Part shown: positions 17,939 to 26,175 of the stretch, piece after piece
How the letters are laid out: the number at the start of each line of letters is the position of its first letter
Numbering within the stretch: the first letter of the stretch is position 1
The notes under the pieces: generated by a model
Database searches by the model: none
Seen by the model: only the letters and a program-made list of their open reading frames with translations
Told to the model about the DNA's origin: nothing
Made by a program: the position numbers and the translations under genes
Source of the DNA: Achromobacter sp. HZ34
GTDB lineage: Bacteria > Pseudomonadota > Gammaproteobacteria > Burkholderiales > Burkholderiaceae_B
DNA length: 64,000 bases
Assembly (NCBI RefSeq): GCF_002209485.1
Contig: NZ_NJIX01000005.1
Coordinates: 186,001-250,000, forward strand
Direction of reading: 5' to 3'

Positions 17939-18751
17939 ATGAAATCTTTGAAAACCATGGCCAGCGCGTGCGCGCTGATCCTGGGCCTGGCCGCCCACCT
18001 GGCACCGGCGCATGCCGATGCCCTTGATGACATCAAGCAGCGCGGCACACTGCGTGTCGCCGTACCGCAGGACTTTCCGCCATTCGGCTCGGTCGACGCG
18101 TCCATGCAACTGAAGGGCCTGGACATCGAAGTCTCCAAGCTGATCGCCGCCAAGCTGGGCGTGAAGGTAGAGTTGGTGCCGGTCGTCAGCGCCAATCGCA
18201 TCCCCTATCTGCAGACGAACAAGGTGGATCTCGTCATCTCCACCCTGGGCAAGAGCGAAGAGCGGGAAAAAGTCATTGCCTTCTCGCAGATCTACGCGCC
18301 GTTCAACAATAGCGTGTTCGGCCGCGCCAACGAGAAAGTCGCCAAGCCCGAGGACCTGGCCGGCAAGACCATAGGCGTGGCGCGCGGCACCTTCGAGGAC
18401 CTGCTGCTGACCAAGTCCGTCCCGACGTCCACCGTCATCAAGCGTTATGACGACAACAACGGCATGATCTCCGCATATCTGTCGGGCCAGGTGCCGCTGA
18501 TGGGCACGGGCGACTTCGTCGCCAGCGGCATTGCCGATACCTTGCCGGCCGGATCGCCCAACAAGCCGGAGGCCAAGTACGTCATCCACGTATCGTCGTG
18601 CCGCGTCGGCCTGAACAAGGACCAGCCCAAGCTGCTGGCCGCCGTCAACGACGCGTTGACCAATGCCAAGAAAAGCGGCGAGTTGAATGGCCTGGTGGAA
18701 AAATTCCTGCACGTGCCGATCCCGCCGGACATGCTCAACGACTATAAGTAG
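17939..18751 (+). CDS. Amino-acid-type ABC transporter substrate-binding protein (SBP_bac_3)
   Basis: The 270-residue protein has a signal peptide (cleavage at APAHA-DA) and the family-3 solute-binding pattern: IKQRGTLRVAVPQDFPPFGS, LKGLDIEVSKLIAAKLGVKV, NKVDLVISTLGKSEEREK, FSQIYAPF and LAGKTIGVARGTFEDLLL. No permease or ATPase genes adjoin it, so it either shares a distant transporter or feeds a sensor. The preceding 230 bases hold no other gene. Confidence 0.92.
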   Translation: MKSLKTMASACALILGLAAHLAPAHADALDDIKQRGTLRVAVPQDFPPFGSVDASMQLKGLDIEVSKLIAAKLGVKVELVPVVSANRIPYLQTNKVDLVISTLGKSEEREKVIAFSQIYAPFNNSVFGRANEKVAKPEDLAGKTIGVARGTFEDLLLTKSVPTSTVIKRYDDNNGMISAYLSGQVPLMGTGDFVASGIADTLPAGSPNKPEAKYVIHVSSCRVGLNKDQPKLLAAVNDALTNAKKSGELNGLVEKFLHVPIPPDMLNDYK

Positions 18752-18813
18752 GGCGCATCGGTCTGCATGGCGCCTGGCCGCGGGTCGCAGCCAGGCGTCG
18801 TGCCGCACCGGTC

Positions 18814-20799
18814 TCAGCCGCGCTTGCGGTCCAGCGTGCGGCGCACCCGCGCGGCCAGTTGCTGCGTGGTAAACGGCTTTTCCAGCAGGGCCACGCCGGG
18901 CATCAGCGCACCGTCGCTGACCAGGGCCTGCGACGCATACGCGGAAGTGAAGATGACGGGCAGGCCAGGCCGCGCCACGTGCACTCTCTCGGCTACCTCG
19001 CGGCCATTCATGCCGCCCGGCAGGCCGACGTCGGAGAACACCAGGTCGATGTCCGGATGCTCGTCGACCAGGCGCAAGGCCGTCGGACCGTCCCCCGCCT
19101 CCAGCACGCGATAGCCCAGTTCGCGCAGCACTTCGGTGGAGATGCTGCGCACTTCGGCATCGTCCTCCAGCACCAGCACGGTCTCGCCACCCGGCGACCG
19201 GTAGTCGATACCGCTGTAATCCGCCGTCGGCATGCCGCGCGCCTCGACGCTACGCGTATCGCGCGGCAACAGCAGATGCACCGCCGCGCCCTGCCCCGGC
19301 GGCGACACCAGCTTCACATGGCCGCCGCTTTGCTTGACGAAACCGTAGACCTGGCTCAAGCCCAGCCCGGTGCCGTGGCCTTCCTTCTTCGTCGTGAAGA
19401 ACGGATCGAAGGCCTTCTCCAACACCTCGGGCGGCATGCCGGGACCAGAGTCCTTGACGACGACCTCGACATAATCGCCAGGCGTCTTTTCCGTGTGCAG
19501 GCGGCAATACTCTGCGTCCAGGCTGCGGTTGGACGTGGAGATGGTCAAGCGGCCACCACCCGACGACGCCATGGCGTCGCGCGCGTTGATGGCCAGGTTG
19601 ATCAGGGCATTCTCCAACTGGTTGGGATCGACGTAAGCTGGCCACAAGCCGTCCGCCAGCTCGGTGTGCAACTGGACATGCGCGCCCAGCGTCTGCGTCA
19701 GCAGGCCCACCAGGCGCGTGGTAGTCTCGTTGGCATCGACTGCCTGGGGCGCCAGCGGCTGCTTGCGCGAGTAGGCCAACAGCCCCTTGGTCAACCTGGC
19801 GCCACGCTCCACGCCCTTGAGCGCGTTGTCCAGCCAGCGCCGTTCACGCTCGGACGCGTCGTCGCCCAGGGCGCGCTGCAAGGTCTGCAGATTGCCCTGC
19901 ACGATCATCAGCACATTGTTGAAGTCATGCGCCACGCCCCCCGTCAACTGCCCGATGGATTCGACCTTCTGGGCCTGCCGCAGCTGTGCTTCCAGCTCCA
20001 GGCGTTGCGTGATGTCGCGGCCGGTGCCGCAAATGCGGCCGTCGTCGGTACGCACGAAGGTCCAGCTGACCATACGGCCCGCCCGGCCATCGGCGCCCAG
20101 CATTTCCAGATCGACGTCCTGCACGTAGGCCTGGCTATGCAGCACCGCCCGCGCGGCGGTCGCACGGTCCAGGCTGCCCGGCGCCACCAGCGATGCCAGG
20201 CGCCGCGAAAGCAGTTCGGAATCGGGCCACCCCAGCATTTCCTGCCAGGCCGGATTGCTGTGGTGGATATAGCCTTCGCTATCGCAGATCGCCACCAGGT
20301 CATGGGTCATGCGCCACACCAGGTCGCGTTCCTCGGTGCGCGAGCGCACCATGGCTTCCAGCTCGGCGTTCATCTCGACCAGGCTTTGCTCGGCACGCAA
20401 GCGCGCCTGGCGCGTCTCGCGTTCGGCCAGCGCGCGCTCGATGGCCGAAGGCAGGCGCTCCTGGCGATGCTTGACGACGTAGTCGGTGGCACCATGCTTG
20501 AGCGACTCGATGGCCACTTCCTCGCCCAAGGTGCCGGACACGAAGATGAAAGGCGTCTCCGGGCTCACCTCGCGCGCGATGGCCAGCGCGCTCATGCCAT
20601 CGAAGCCCGGCAGCACATAGTCGGCCAGAATCACGCCATAGGACTTGGCTCGCAGCGCCGCAAGAAAATCCGCCTCCTGCCATACCCGGTCGATACGGCA
20701 ATCCAGGCGCGAGCGATCGAGGCGGCGGCGCAGCAGCTCCGCATCCAGGTCATTGTCCTCGAGCAGCAGGATTTCAATCGCGGCGTCGCCAGTATTCAC
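18814..20799 (-). CDS. Hybrid histidine kinase with two receiver domains (REC-PAS-HK-REC)
   Basis: The 661-residue protein has an N-terminal receiver (LLLEDNDLDAELL, phospho-Asp in GVILADYVLPGFDG, Lys in DYVVKH), a helical linker, a PAS domain (about 165-285, LVAICDSEGYIHHSNPAWQE), a histidine kinase core (GGVAHDFNNVL; ATP lid FDPFFTTKKEGHGTGLGLS) and a C-terminal receiver (VLVLEDDAEVRS, DLVFSDVGLPGG). Translation starts at GTG 20799, overlapping the stop of the upstream response regulator (GTGA). It is soluble and lacks membrane helices, so it probably works in the phosphorelay downstream of the phytochrome. Confidence 0.92.
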   Translation of the reverse strand: MNTGDAAIEILLLEDNDLDAELLRRRLDRSRLDCRIDRVWQEADFLAALRAKSYGVILADYVLPGFDGMSALAIAREVSPETPFIFVSGTLGEEVAIESLKHGATDYVVKHRQERLPSAIERALAERETRQARLRAEQSLVEMNAELEAMVRSRTEERDLVWRMTHDLVAICDSEGYIHHSNPAWQEMLGWPDSELLSRRLASLVAPGSLDRATAARAVLHSQAYVQDVDLEMLGADGRAGRMVSWTFVRTDDGRICGTGRDITQRLELEAQLRQAQKVESIGQLTGGVAHDFNNVLMIVQGNLQTLQRALGDDASERERRWLDNALKGVERGARLTKGLLAYSRKQPLAPQAVDANETTTRLVGLLTQTLGAHVQLHTELADGLWPAYVDPNQLENALINLAINARDAMASSGGGRLTISTSNRSLDAEYCRLHTEKTPGDYVEVVVKDSGPGMPPEVLEKAFDPFFTTKKEGHGTGLGLSQVYGFVKQSGGHVKLVSPPGQGAAVHLLLPRDTRSVEARGMPTADYSGIDYRSPGGETVLVLEDDAEVRSISTEVLRELGYRVLEAGDGPTALRLVDEHPDIDLVFSDVGLPGGMNGREVAERVHVARPGLPVIFTSAYASQALVSDGALMPGVALLEKPFTTQQLAARVRRTLDRKRG

Positions 20800-21269
20800 G
20801 CTTCAGTAACCTTCATCGGCCCCACCCGCAACTGCCCGGGCGAGGGCTCGTTCAAGATGGCCCAGAACATGCCCAGGCCACGAATGGCATCGAAGAATTC
20901 CTGGAAGTCCACCGGCTTGACGACGAAAGCATTGACGCCCAGGTCATAGCTGCGCACCAGATCGGATTCTTCACGCGACGCGGTGAGCATCACCACCGGC
21001 ACGTGCTTGACGGCCGGATCGCTCTTGATCGCGGCCAGCACTTCCAGGCCATCCATCTTGGGCAGCTTCAGGTCCAGCAGCACCACTGCCGGATCGATCG
21101 CCGGCCGGTCCTTGTGGGTGCCGCGGCGCATCAACCAGTCCAGCGCTTCGATACCATCGCGCGCGGTGACGACTTCATTGGCCAGGCGGCTGCGTTCCAG
21201 CGCCACCAGCGTAAGCTCCAGGTCTTTGGGATTGTCCTCGACGAGGAGGATGTTTTTAAGCACCGACAT
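20796..21269 (-). CDS. Single-domain response regulator (Rcp1/BphR-like)
   Basis: The 157-residue receiver has LLVEDNPKDLELTLVAL, the phospho-acceptor region AVVLLDLKLPKMDG, VVMLTASREE and AFVVKPVDFQEF. This is the CheY-like type that usually accompanies bacteriophytochromes. Its ATG at 21269 lies inside the end of the phytochrome gene (14-base overlap), and its stop overlaps the hybrid kinase start. It is probably the direct phosphoryl acceptor of the phytochrome kinase. Confidence 0.94.
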   Translation of the reverse strand: MSVLKNILLVEDNPKDLELTLVALERSRLANEVVTARDGIEALDWLMRRGTHKDRPAIDPAVVLLDLKLPKMDGLEVLAAIKSDPAVKHVPVVMLTASREESDLVRSYDLGVNAFVVKPVDFQEFFDAIRGLGMFWAILNEPSPGQLRVGPMKVTEA

Positions 21270-23532
21270 TTTCGGCGGTCTCTCGGTTAGGGATCGAAAA
21301 ATAGAACTTGGCGCCTTCATCGACGACGCCCTCGGCCCAGGCGGACCCGCCATGGCGTTCGGCGATGCGGCGGACATTGGCCAGGCCTATGCCTGTGCCT
21401 TCGAAATCTTCCATGCGATGCAGCCGTTGGAACACACCGAACAGCTTGCCTACATAAGCCATGTCGAAGCCCACGCCATTGTCTTGCACCATGAAGACGG
21501 TGGCGGCGGGCGAACGGGTGGCGGTGATTTTGATCTTAGCCACGTCGCGGCCATTTGTGTACTTGATCGCATTGCTTAGCAAATTCTGGAATACCTGCCG
21601 CAGCATGGTGGGGTCGGCACTGACGCGCCCCAGCGGGCCGACGTCGAACTCCACCTTGCGGCCACGCAATTCCGGCTGCAGCAGATGCCGGCACAGCTCC
21701 ACCATACGGTCTACGTCGACGTCCTCGCGCGCCAGGCTCATGCGGCCGGCCTGGGAGAAACTCAGCAGGCCATCCACCAGTTTGCCGGCGGTATGGGCGC
21801 TTTCGATGATGGTGTCGATGTAACGCAAGGAACGGCCACCAGTGGCATTGTCGGGCGCTGCATCCCCGGTTGCCTGCAGTTCATCCTTCAGCAATTCGGC
21901 ATAGCCCACGATATGGCGGAAGGGCGCACGCAAGTCGTGCGACACCGAATAGGAGAACGCTTCCAGTTCCCGATTGCTGCGCTTGAGTTCGTCGGTGATG
22001 TCGGCCAGTTCCTCGGCCTTGCGCATGACGATGCCGATGATGGCGTTGCGCAGCAAGGCCGCCGTGTCCAGTTGCGGCGCGGTCCAGGGCGCCGAGCGGT
22101 CGCGCACGGTTTCCTGCCAGCTTTCGAAGGACAGCCGCGGATGCAAGCGGCCCACGCCGGGCTGCTTGGCCTGGCGCGGATCGCCGCCCCAGCGCACGGT
22201 GCGCACCAGTTCGTGACGGAACCACAGCACGTAGCTGCGGTGTATCTGCGAAATCTGCACCGCCAGCAGACCGGCGGCGGCCTCGCCGTCGTGTTCGAAG
22301 CGGGCGCCGCCGGGCATGGCCTCGGCCAGGCTGTCCGTGCTGTAGACGTCCTGGTCGCCGTGCTGCTCGGCCAGCCACGTCACGATGCTGCCCACGCCAT
22401 CTTCATCCGGCGTATCGCCCACGGTGTAACAGACGCCATTGAGCATGACGGCAGCGCCTTGCGCGTCCACCAGCGGCAGGAAATCTTCCGGATGCTTGAC
22501 CAACCCCTTCACGAAATTCTCTTCCCGCGCCATATAGGCCAGCAGGCGGGCCTGCAAGGCCTGCCGCTCGACTCGCTCGGCCGCATGCGAACTGCGCGTC
22601 TGGCCCTCGATCTGCATGGCCATGATCTGCGTCAGGAAGTCGCAGGCGGCGCGTACGTGCTGCGGCACGATGCGAGGTTCCGCATGGTGCGTGGAAATCA
22701 GTCCCCATAATTGCCCGCCCACCACGATGGACACCGAGAACGACGACGGCGTGCCCATGTTGCGCATGTATTCCAGGTGCACGGGCGACACGCTGCGCAG
22801 CACGGCGAACGACAGGTCGAGCGGGCCCAGGCTGGTGCCCTCGCGTTCCAGGATGGGCACCGGCACGTAGTCCGCATCGGCGATCAGGCGCAGGCGATTC
22901 ATGCGATACAGCTCGCGCGCCTGCGCCGGAATGTCGCTGGCCGGGAAACGCAGGTCGAAATAGGACGGCAGGCGCTCGTTACGGTCCTCGCCCACCACCG
23001 TGCCGTTCCACTGCTCGTCGAAGGCGTAGACCAGGGCGCGGTCGTAACCCGTCAACGCGCGGATGATGCGGGCCGCGCTTTGATAAAGCGCGGCGGGCGT
23101 GCGGTCGGCCTGCAAGGCTTCGATCGCCGCCCGCATGTCCGGGTACAGCAGGTCCAGCGAGCCGTCGAAAGCGGGATCGACGTATTCGAACTCGATCACG
23201 CGCTCGCCGCCCGACACATGCGAGATGACCAGGAACTTGCCGGCCTTGAGCTTGGCGATGCCATGCGTGCGCGGCGTCTGCGGGCTGGACTCGCGTGCCA
23301 GCACCGCCTGCAACAAGGCAGGCGTCAGCAGCGCCGTGGATTCCAACTTGCGGCCGAGCAGCGCCTGGGGATCCACATCGGCGAATTGACCGACGTTGGC
23401 GCTGATACGCAACAGTTCGGTAGTCTTTCGGTCAATCGAGAGAAGAAATCCCTGCGGCTGGATGTGTCCTGGTATGCGGATGGGTTCCTGATCGCAAGCT
23501 TGCAAGTCGGTGGTCATCGAGTCATGAGGCAT
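21256..23532 (-). CDS. bphP: Bacteriophytochrome histidine kinase
   Basis: The 758-residue photosensor kinase has the PAS-GAF-PHY-HisKA-HATPase order. Chromophore-binding Cys13 sits in ACDQEPIRIPGHIQPQGFLL. The GAF domain holds PASDIP (Asp200), the conserved His in SPVHLEYMRNMG (252) and the second in LWGLISTHH. The PHY tongue PRLSF motif is present. The kinase core has SYSVSHDLRAPFRHIVGYAE, NLLSNAIKYTNGR and FEGTGIGLANVRRI. All residues needed for covalent biliverdin attachment and red/far-red switching appear intact. No heme oxygenase gene is in the window, so biliverdin must come from elsewhere. It is first in a three-gene overlapping operon. Confidence 0.95.
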   Translation of the reverse strand: MPHDSMTTDLQACDQEPIRIPGHIQPQGFLLSIDRKTTELLRISANVGQFADVDPQALLGRKLESTALLTPALLQAVLARESSPQTPRTHGIAKLKAGKFLVISHVSGGERVIEFEYVDPAFDGSLDLLYPDMRAAIEALQADRTPAALYQSAARIIRALTGYDRALVYAFDEQWNGTVVGEDRNERLPSYFDLRFPASDIPAQARELYRMNRLRLIADADYVPVPILEREGTSLGPLDLSFAVLRSVSPVHLEYMRNMGTPSSFSVSIVVGGQLWGLISTHHAEPRIVPQHVRAACDFLTQIMAMQIEGQTRSSHAAERVERQALQARLLAYMAREENFVKGLVKHPEDFLPLVDAQGAAVMLNGVCYTVGDTPDEDGVGSIVTWLAEQHGDQDVYSTDSLAEAMPGGARFEHDGEAAAGLLAVQISQIHRSYVLWFRHELVRTVRWGGDPRQAKQPGVGRLHPRLSFESWQETVRDRSAPWTAPQLDTAALLRNAIIGIVMRKAEELADITDELKRSNRELEAFSYSVSHDLRAPFRHIVGYAELLKDELQATGDAAPDNATGGRSLRYIDTIIESAHTAGKLVDGLLSFSQAGRMSLAREDVDVDRMVELCRHLLQPELRGRKVEFDVGPLGRVSADPTMLRQVFQNLLSNAIKYTNGRDVAKIKITATRSPAATVFMVQDNGVGFDMAYVGKLFGVFQRLHRMEDFEGTGIGLANVRRIAERHGGSAWAEGVVDEGAKFYFSIPNRETAENVGA

Positions 23533-23774
23533 TAGGTAGCATTTGATTATATATACCTGTGTTTACCAGGACGGACGCCGCGCAACTGAAACGAAAGATT
23601 GAAACTGCCACAGGAATGACGGCGGGCTGCATTGTTGCGCCTTGCGCAACATGGTGCGTCCCCGCAGCCGGCTTCCGGGGCCGGTGCAGTCCGCCTACGA
23701 TGTGTAGCAAGCGACGCCCTCTGCGCCGCACCCCTCGACCACCTGAACGCCGTTATCCGAACAAGGACACCGTC

Positions 23775-24254
23775 ATGACGCAACGCCTGAACTATCCCCA
23801 GCAAGCTCCGGAACTGTTCAAGAAATTCGCTCAATTCAGCACCTTGCTGGCCGACTCCAGCCTGGGCAAGACCTTGCACGACCTGGTGCAGATCCGCGCT
23901 TCGCAATTGAACGGCTGCGGTTTCTGCCTGGACATGCATAGCAAGGAAGCAAAGATCCACGGTGAACGCGAGCTGCGCCTGTACCATCTGCCGGTCTGGC
24001 GCGAGTCCCCCCTGTTCGACGCCCGCGAGCGCGCCGCCCTGGCCTGGACCGAGGCGCTGACCCGCCTGGACGGCCACCCCGTGTCCGACGCCCTCTATGA
24101 AGAAGCGCGCGCGCAGTTCGACGACAAGGAACTGACCGAGCTGACCTGGGTCATCGCCACCATCAACGCGTGGAATCGCCTGGGCGTCGGTTTCCAGGCC
24201 GTGCCCGGTTCGGCCGACAAGTTGTTCGGGCTGGACAAGGCTAACCTGAGTTGA
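23775..24254 (+). CDS. Carboxymuconolactone decarboxylase / AhpD-like alkylhydroperoxidase
   Basis: The 159-residue protein has the AhpD-type redox motif CGFC (Cys48, Cys51) followed by His55 in LNGCGFCLDMHSKEAK, then ERAALAWTEALTRL and TWVIATINAWNRLGVGF. Such proteins reduce peroxides through a thiol pair. AAGGACACCGTC precedes ATG 23775. It is 19 bases upstream of an Ohr-like gene, so the pair is probably a peroxide-defence operon. Genes of this family are also the usual partner of ECF41 sigma factors, and one lies 2.3 kb away. Confidence 0.93.
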   Translation: MTQRLNYPQQAPELFKKFAQFSTLLADSSLGKTLHDLVQIRASQLNGCGFCLDMHSKEAKIHGERELRLYHLPVWRESPLFDARERAALAWTEALTRLDGHPVSDALYEEARAQFDDKELTELTWVIATINAWNRLGVGFQAVPGSADKLFGLDKANLS

Positions 24255-24273
24255 TTGACTGCCCCACACAATC

Positions 24274-24768
24274 ATGACGCCGCTGCAACCCCCTCCCCTT
24301 TCGCTGCTGGACAAATACTACGGCGATGACTTCCATCCGCTCTATACCACCACGGTCACGGCCAGCGGTGGCGAGGCGGGACATGGGCGCGCGTCCGGCG
24401 TGGTGCGGTCCGCGGACGGGAACCTGGACCTGGCGCTGCGCCTGCCGCCGGAGTTGGGCGGGCCGGGTGGCGGCACCAATCCGGAACAGCTGTTCGCGGC
24501 TGGTTATGCCGCCTGTTTCCATGGCGCGTTGACGCTGCTGGCCACCCGCGCAGGCGTGTCCGTGCCCGATGCCACGGTGTCGGTGTCGGTCTCATTCGGC
24601 CGCGATCCGGTCGATGGGCTGTACTCCTTGCGCGCGGATGTCGAAATCCGCCTGCCGGGGATCGATGCCCAGACCGCGGGCGAACTGGTCCGCAGCACCG
24701 AACGCTTCTGCCCCTACGCCAAGCTGACCCGCCAGGGCATGACGAGCATCGTCGCCCTGAGAACGTAA
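24274..24768 (+). CDS. ohr: Ohr/OsmC family organic hydroperoxide resistance protein
   Basis: The 164-residue protein has the two Ohr catalytic cysteines: Cys81 in NPEQLFAAGYAACFHGALTL and Cys146 in STERFCPYAKLTRQG. It reduces organic hydroperoxides in the cytoplasm using lipoylated partners. The N-terminus is about 20 residues longer than typical. No OhrR regulator is adjacent. It is the second gene of the AhpD-like/Ohr pair. Confidence 0.92.
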   Translation: MTPLQPPPLSLLDKYYGDDFHPLYTTTVTASGGEAGHGRASGVVRSADGNLDLALRLPPELGGPGGGTNPEQLFAAGYAACFHGALTLLATRAGVSVPDATVSVSVSFGRDPVDGLYSLRADVEIRLPGIDAQTAGELVRSTERFCPYAKLTRQGMTSIVALRT

Positions 24769-24811
24769 GGATTGGGGGCCTGATGATTGAAGCAGCACCC
24801 CGACCGCCCTT

Positions 24812-24844
24812 ATTCCGCGCCGCAGCTTTGCTGCGGCACGGAAT
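24812..24844. terminator. Long hairpin in the convergent gap after ohr
   Basis: Outer arms ATTCCG/CGGAAT and inner arms GCCGCAGC/GCTGCGGC enclose a TTT loop, with a small internal mismatch. It lies between two convergent genes (ohr and a LysR gene) but lacks a following U-tract, so a terminator role is likely but not certain. Confidence 0.45.
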
Positions 24845-24920
24845 TATGTGCGGGCGTGGGCCGGGGCGGAGCGTGGCCCTCGGCCATGGCTATTTCAAGG
24901 AAACTGCTGGCGCTGGTGGG

Positions 24921-25958
24921 TCAGGGCTGGAACAAGTCCTGCTGCCTGATGTGGTGGGTCATGAAGTCGATGAACACCCGCATCCGCGCCGGCAGATGCT
25001 TGCGGCTCAGATAACACAGGTAATGCCCCCGGTCGTCCGGCATATGCTGCCCCAAGACGCTCACCAGGCGCCCCGCGCGCAGGTCGTCGCAGACCTGGTA
25101 GCAAGGCATCTGCGCCAGGCCACGGCCATCGAGCACGGCTTGCCGCAACAGGTCCAGATCGTTGAAGGTGCAGGCCGCCTGCGGCGAATACTTGCGGGCA
25201 TGGCCGTCCACCTTGAACTCCCAGTCGTAGACGCGGCCCGACGCCAAACGCAGATTGATGCAGCGCTGCACGTCCAGGTCATCGACGGCCCCCGGCGCGC
25301 CATGCGCCTGCAGATAGGCAGGCGTGGCGCACAGCAGCATCTGCATGGGAATCAGCTGGCGCGCGATCACCTGGCTATCTTCCATGCGCCCATCGCGGAA
25401 GGCGATGTCGACACGGTCGGTGGTGAAGTCCGTGGCGCTGTCGTCCAGGACCAGGTCGATCGTGATGGCCGGATAGGTGTCCTGGAAGGCGGCGATCAGC
25501 GGTGCCACCACCTTGCGGCCGAAACCGACGGCGGAACAAATGCGCAGATGCCCTTGCGGCGGCCCTTCCCGCAGATCCCGCATATCGTCCAGCGCCTGCA
25601 TGATGCGGTCCACGCCAGGCCGGCTGTTGGCGTAGAAGCGTTCGCCCTCCGGGGTCAGGGCCGTGCTGCGCGTCGTGCGCAGGAACAGGCGGGCGTCGAG
25701 CTGGGCTTCCAGTTTCTGCACCGCCCGGCTGACCGCCGACCGGCCGATGCCCAGCCGGTCGCCCGCCTTGGCGAAACTGCCCGCGTCGGCGACGGCCAGG
25801 AAGGCCACCACGCCGGCATAGGAGGTGGCGAAACTGGCAGCCAGCGTGTCGCTATCGCTCGGCCCCGCGCCGGCAGGACCGGCAGGCGTGACGGCGCCGG
25901 GCGGCCGCGGGGGCGCCGGGGACTTGGTGGACGCAGGAGATGCAATAGAGGTAGGCAT
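24921..25958 (-). CDS. LysR family transcriptional regulator behind an ECF41-type promoter
   Basis: The regulator has a LysR HTH (FLAVADAGSFAKAGDRLGIG then RSAVSRAVQKLEAQL) and an effector domain (LRICSAVGFGRKVVAPLI). An Ala/Pro/Ser-rich leader of about 40 residues precedes the HTH. I chose ATG 25958 (345 residues) because a predicted promoter at 25994-26020 would start transcription near 25987, which leaves almost no leader for the ATG at 25985; 25985 and 26039 remain possible if another promoter is used. It is downstream of the sigma factor on the same strand. It has no obvious target gene nearby, except possibly the convergent ohr pair. Confidence 0.85.
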   Translation of the reverse strand: MPTSIASPASTKSPAPPRPPGAVTPAGPAGAGPSDSDTLAASFATSYAGVVAFLAVADAGSFAKAGDRLGIGRSAVSRAVQKLEAQLDARLFLRTTRSTALTPEGERFYANSRPGVDRIMQALDDMRDLREGPPQGHLRICSAVGFGRKVVAPLIAAFQDTYPAITIDLVLDDSATDFTTDRVDIAFRDGRMEDSQVIARQLIPMQMLLCATPAYLQAHGAPGAVDDLDVQRCINLRLASGRVYDWEFKVDGHARKYSPQAACTFNDLDLLRQAVLDGRGLAQMPCYQVCDDLRAGRLVSVLGQHMPDDRGHYLCYLSRKHLPARMRVFIDFMTHHIRQQDLFQP

Positions 25959-25993
25959 GGCGGAGACGTGTATGGTTTTTTCCATGCTTGCTA

Positions 25994-26020
25994 GACGGGC
26001 GAAGGCAGGCCGCTGTGACA
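25994..26020 (-). promoter_or_regulatory. ECF41-type promoter upstream of the LysR gene
   Basis: On the minus strand TGTCACA (26020-26014), a 16-base spacer and CGTC (25997-25994) exactly match the bipartite promoter motif I recall for ECF41 sigma factors (TGTCACA, about 16 bases, CGTC). It lies between the sigma gene and the LysR gene and points at the latter. Confidence 0.7.
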
Positions 26021-26071
26021 AGACCGGCCTGAAAAACATGTTTCTTATTGAAACACTTTACCCGGCCGCCT

Positions 26072-26175
26072 ATTGAACCGACCTTTCGAACCGACTTGCT
26101 GGCCGATCATCCGAAAACGATCTTCCGAAACGATCTTCCGACCCGACCTCCGGAACCGACTTACTCGAACGACTT
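26072..26175 (-). repeat. 13-bp tandem repeats starting in the last codons of the sigma gene
   Basis: Eight degenerate units (consensus AAGTCGGTTCGGA, lengths 12-14) run from the Lys-Ser-Phe-Glu-stop codons of the sigma gene into the downstream gap. The first unit is the gene end itself, so the array looks like repeated copying of the gene terminus. Confidence 0.8.

Noticed and set aside
18814-23532. Heme oxygenase gene (bphO) in the phytochrome operon
   Set aside because: No frame with heme oxygenase features exists next to the operon or elsewhere in the window.
23533-23774. ECF41 promoter upstream of the AhpD-like gene
   Set aside because: I looked for TGTCACA with CGTC at 16 bases; only TGCCACA without a matching second element is present.
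25958-26039. Longer N-termini for the LysR protein (ATG 25985 or 26039)
   Set aside because: The predicted promoter would start transcription near 25987, so these starts would have little or no leader; they remain possible only with another promoter.
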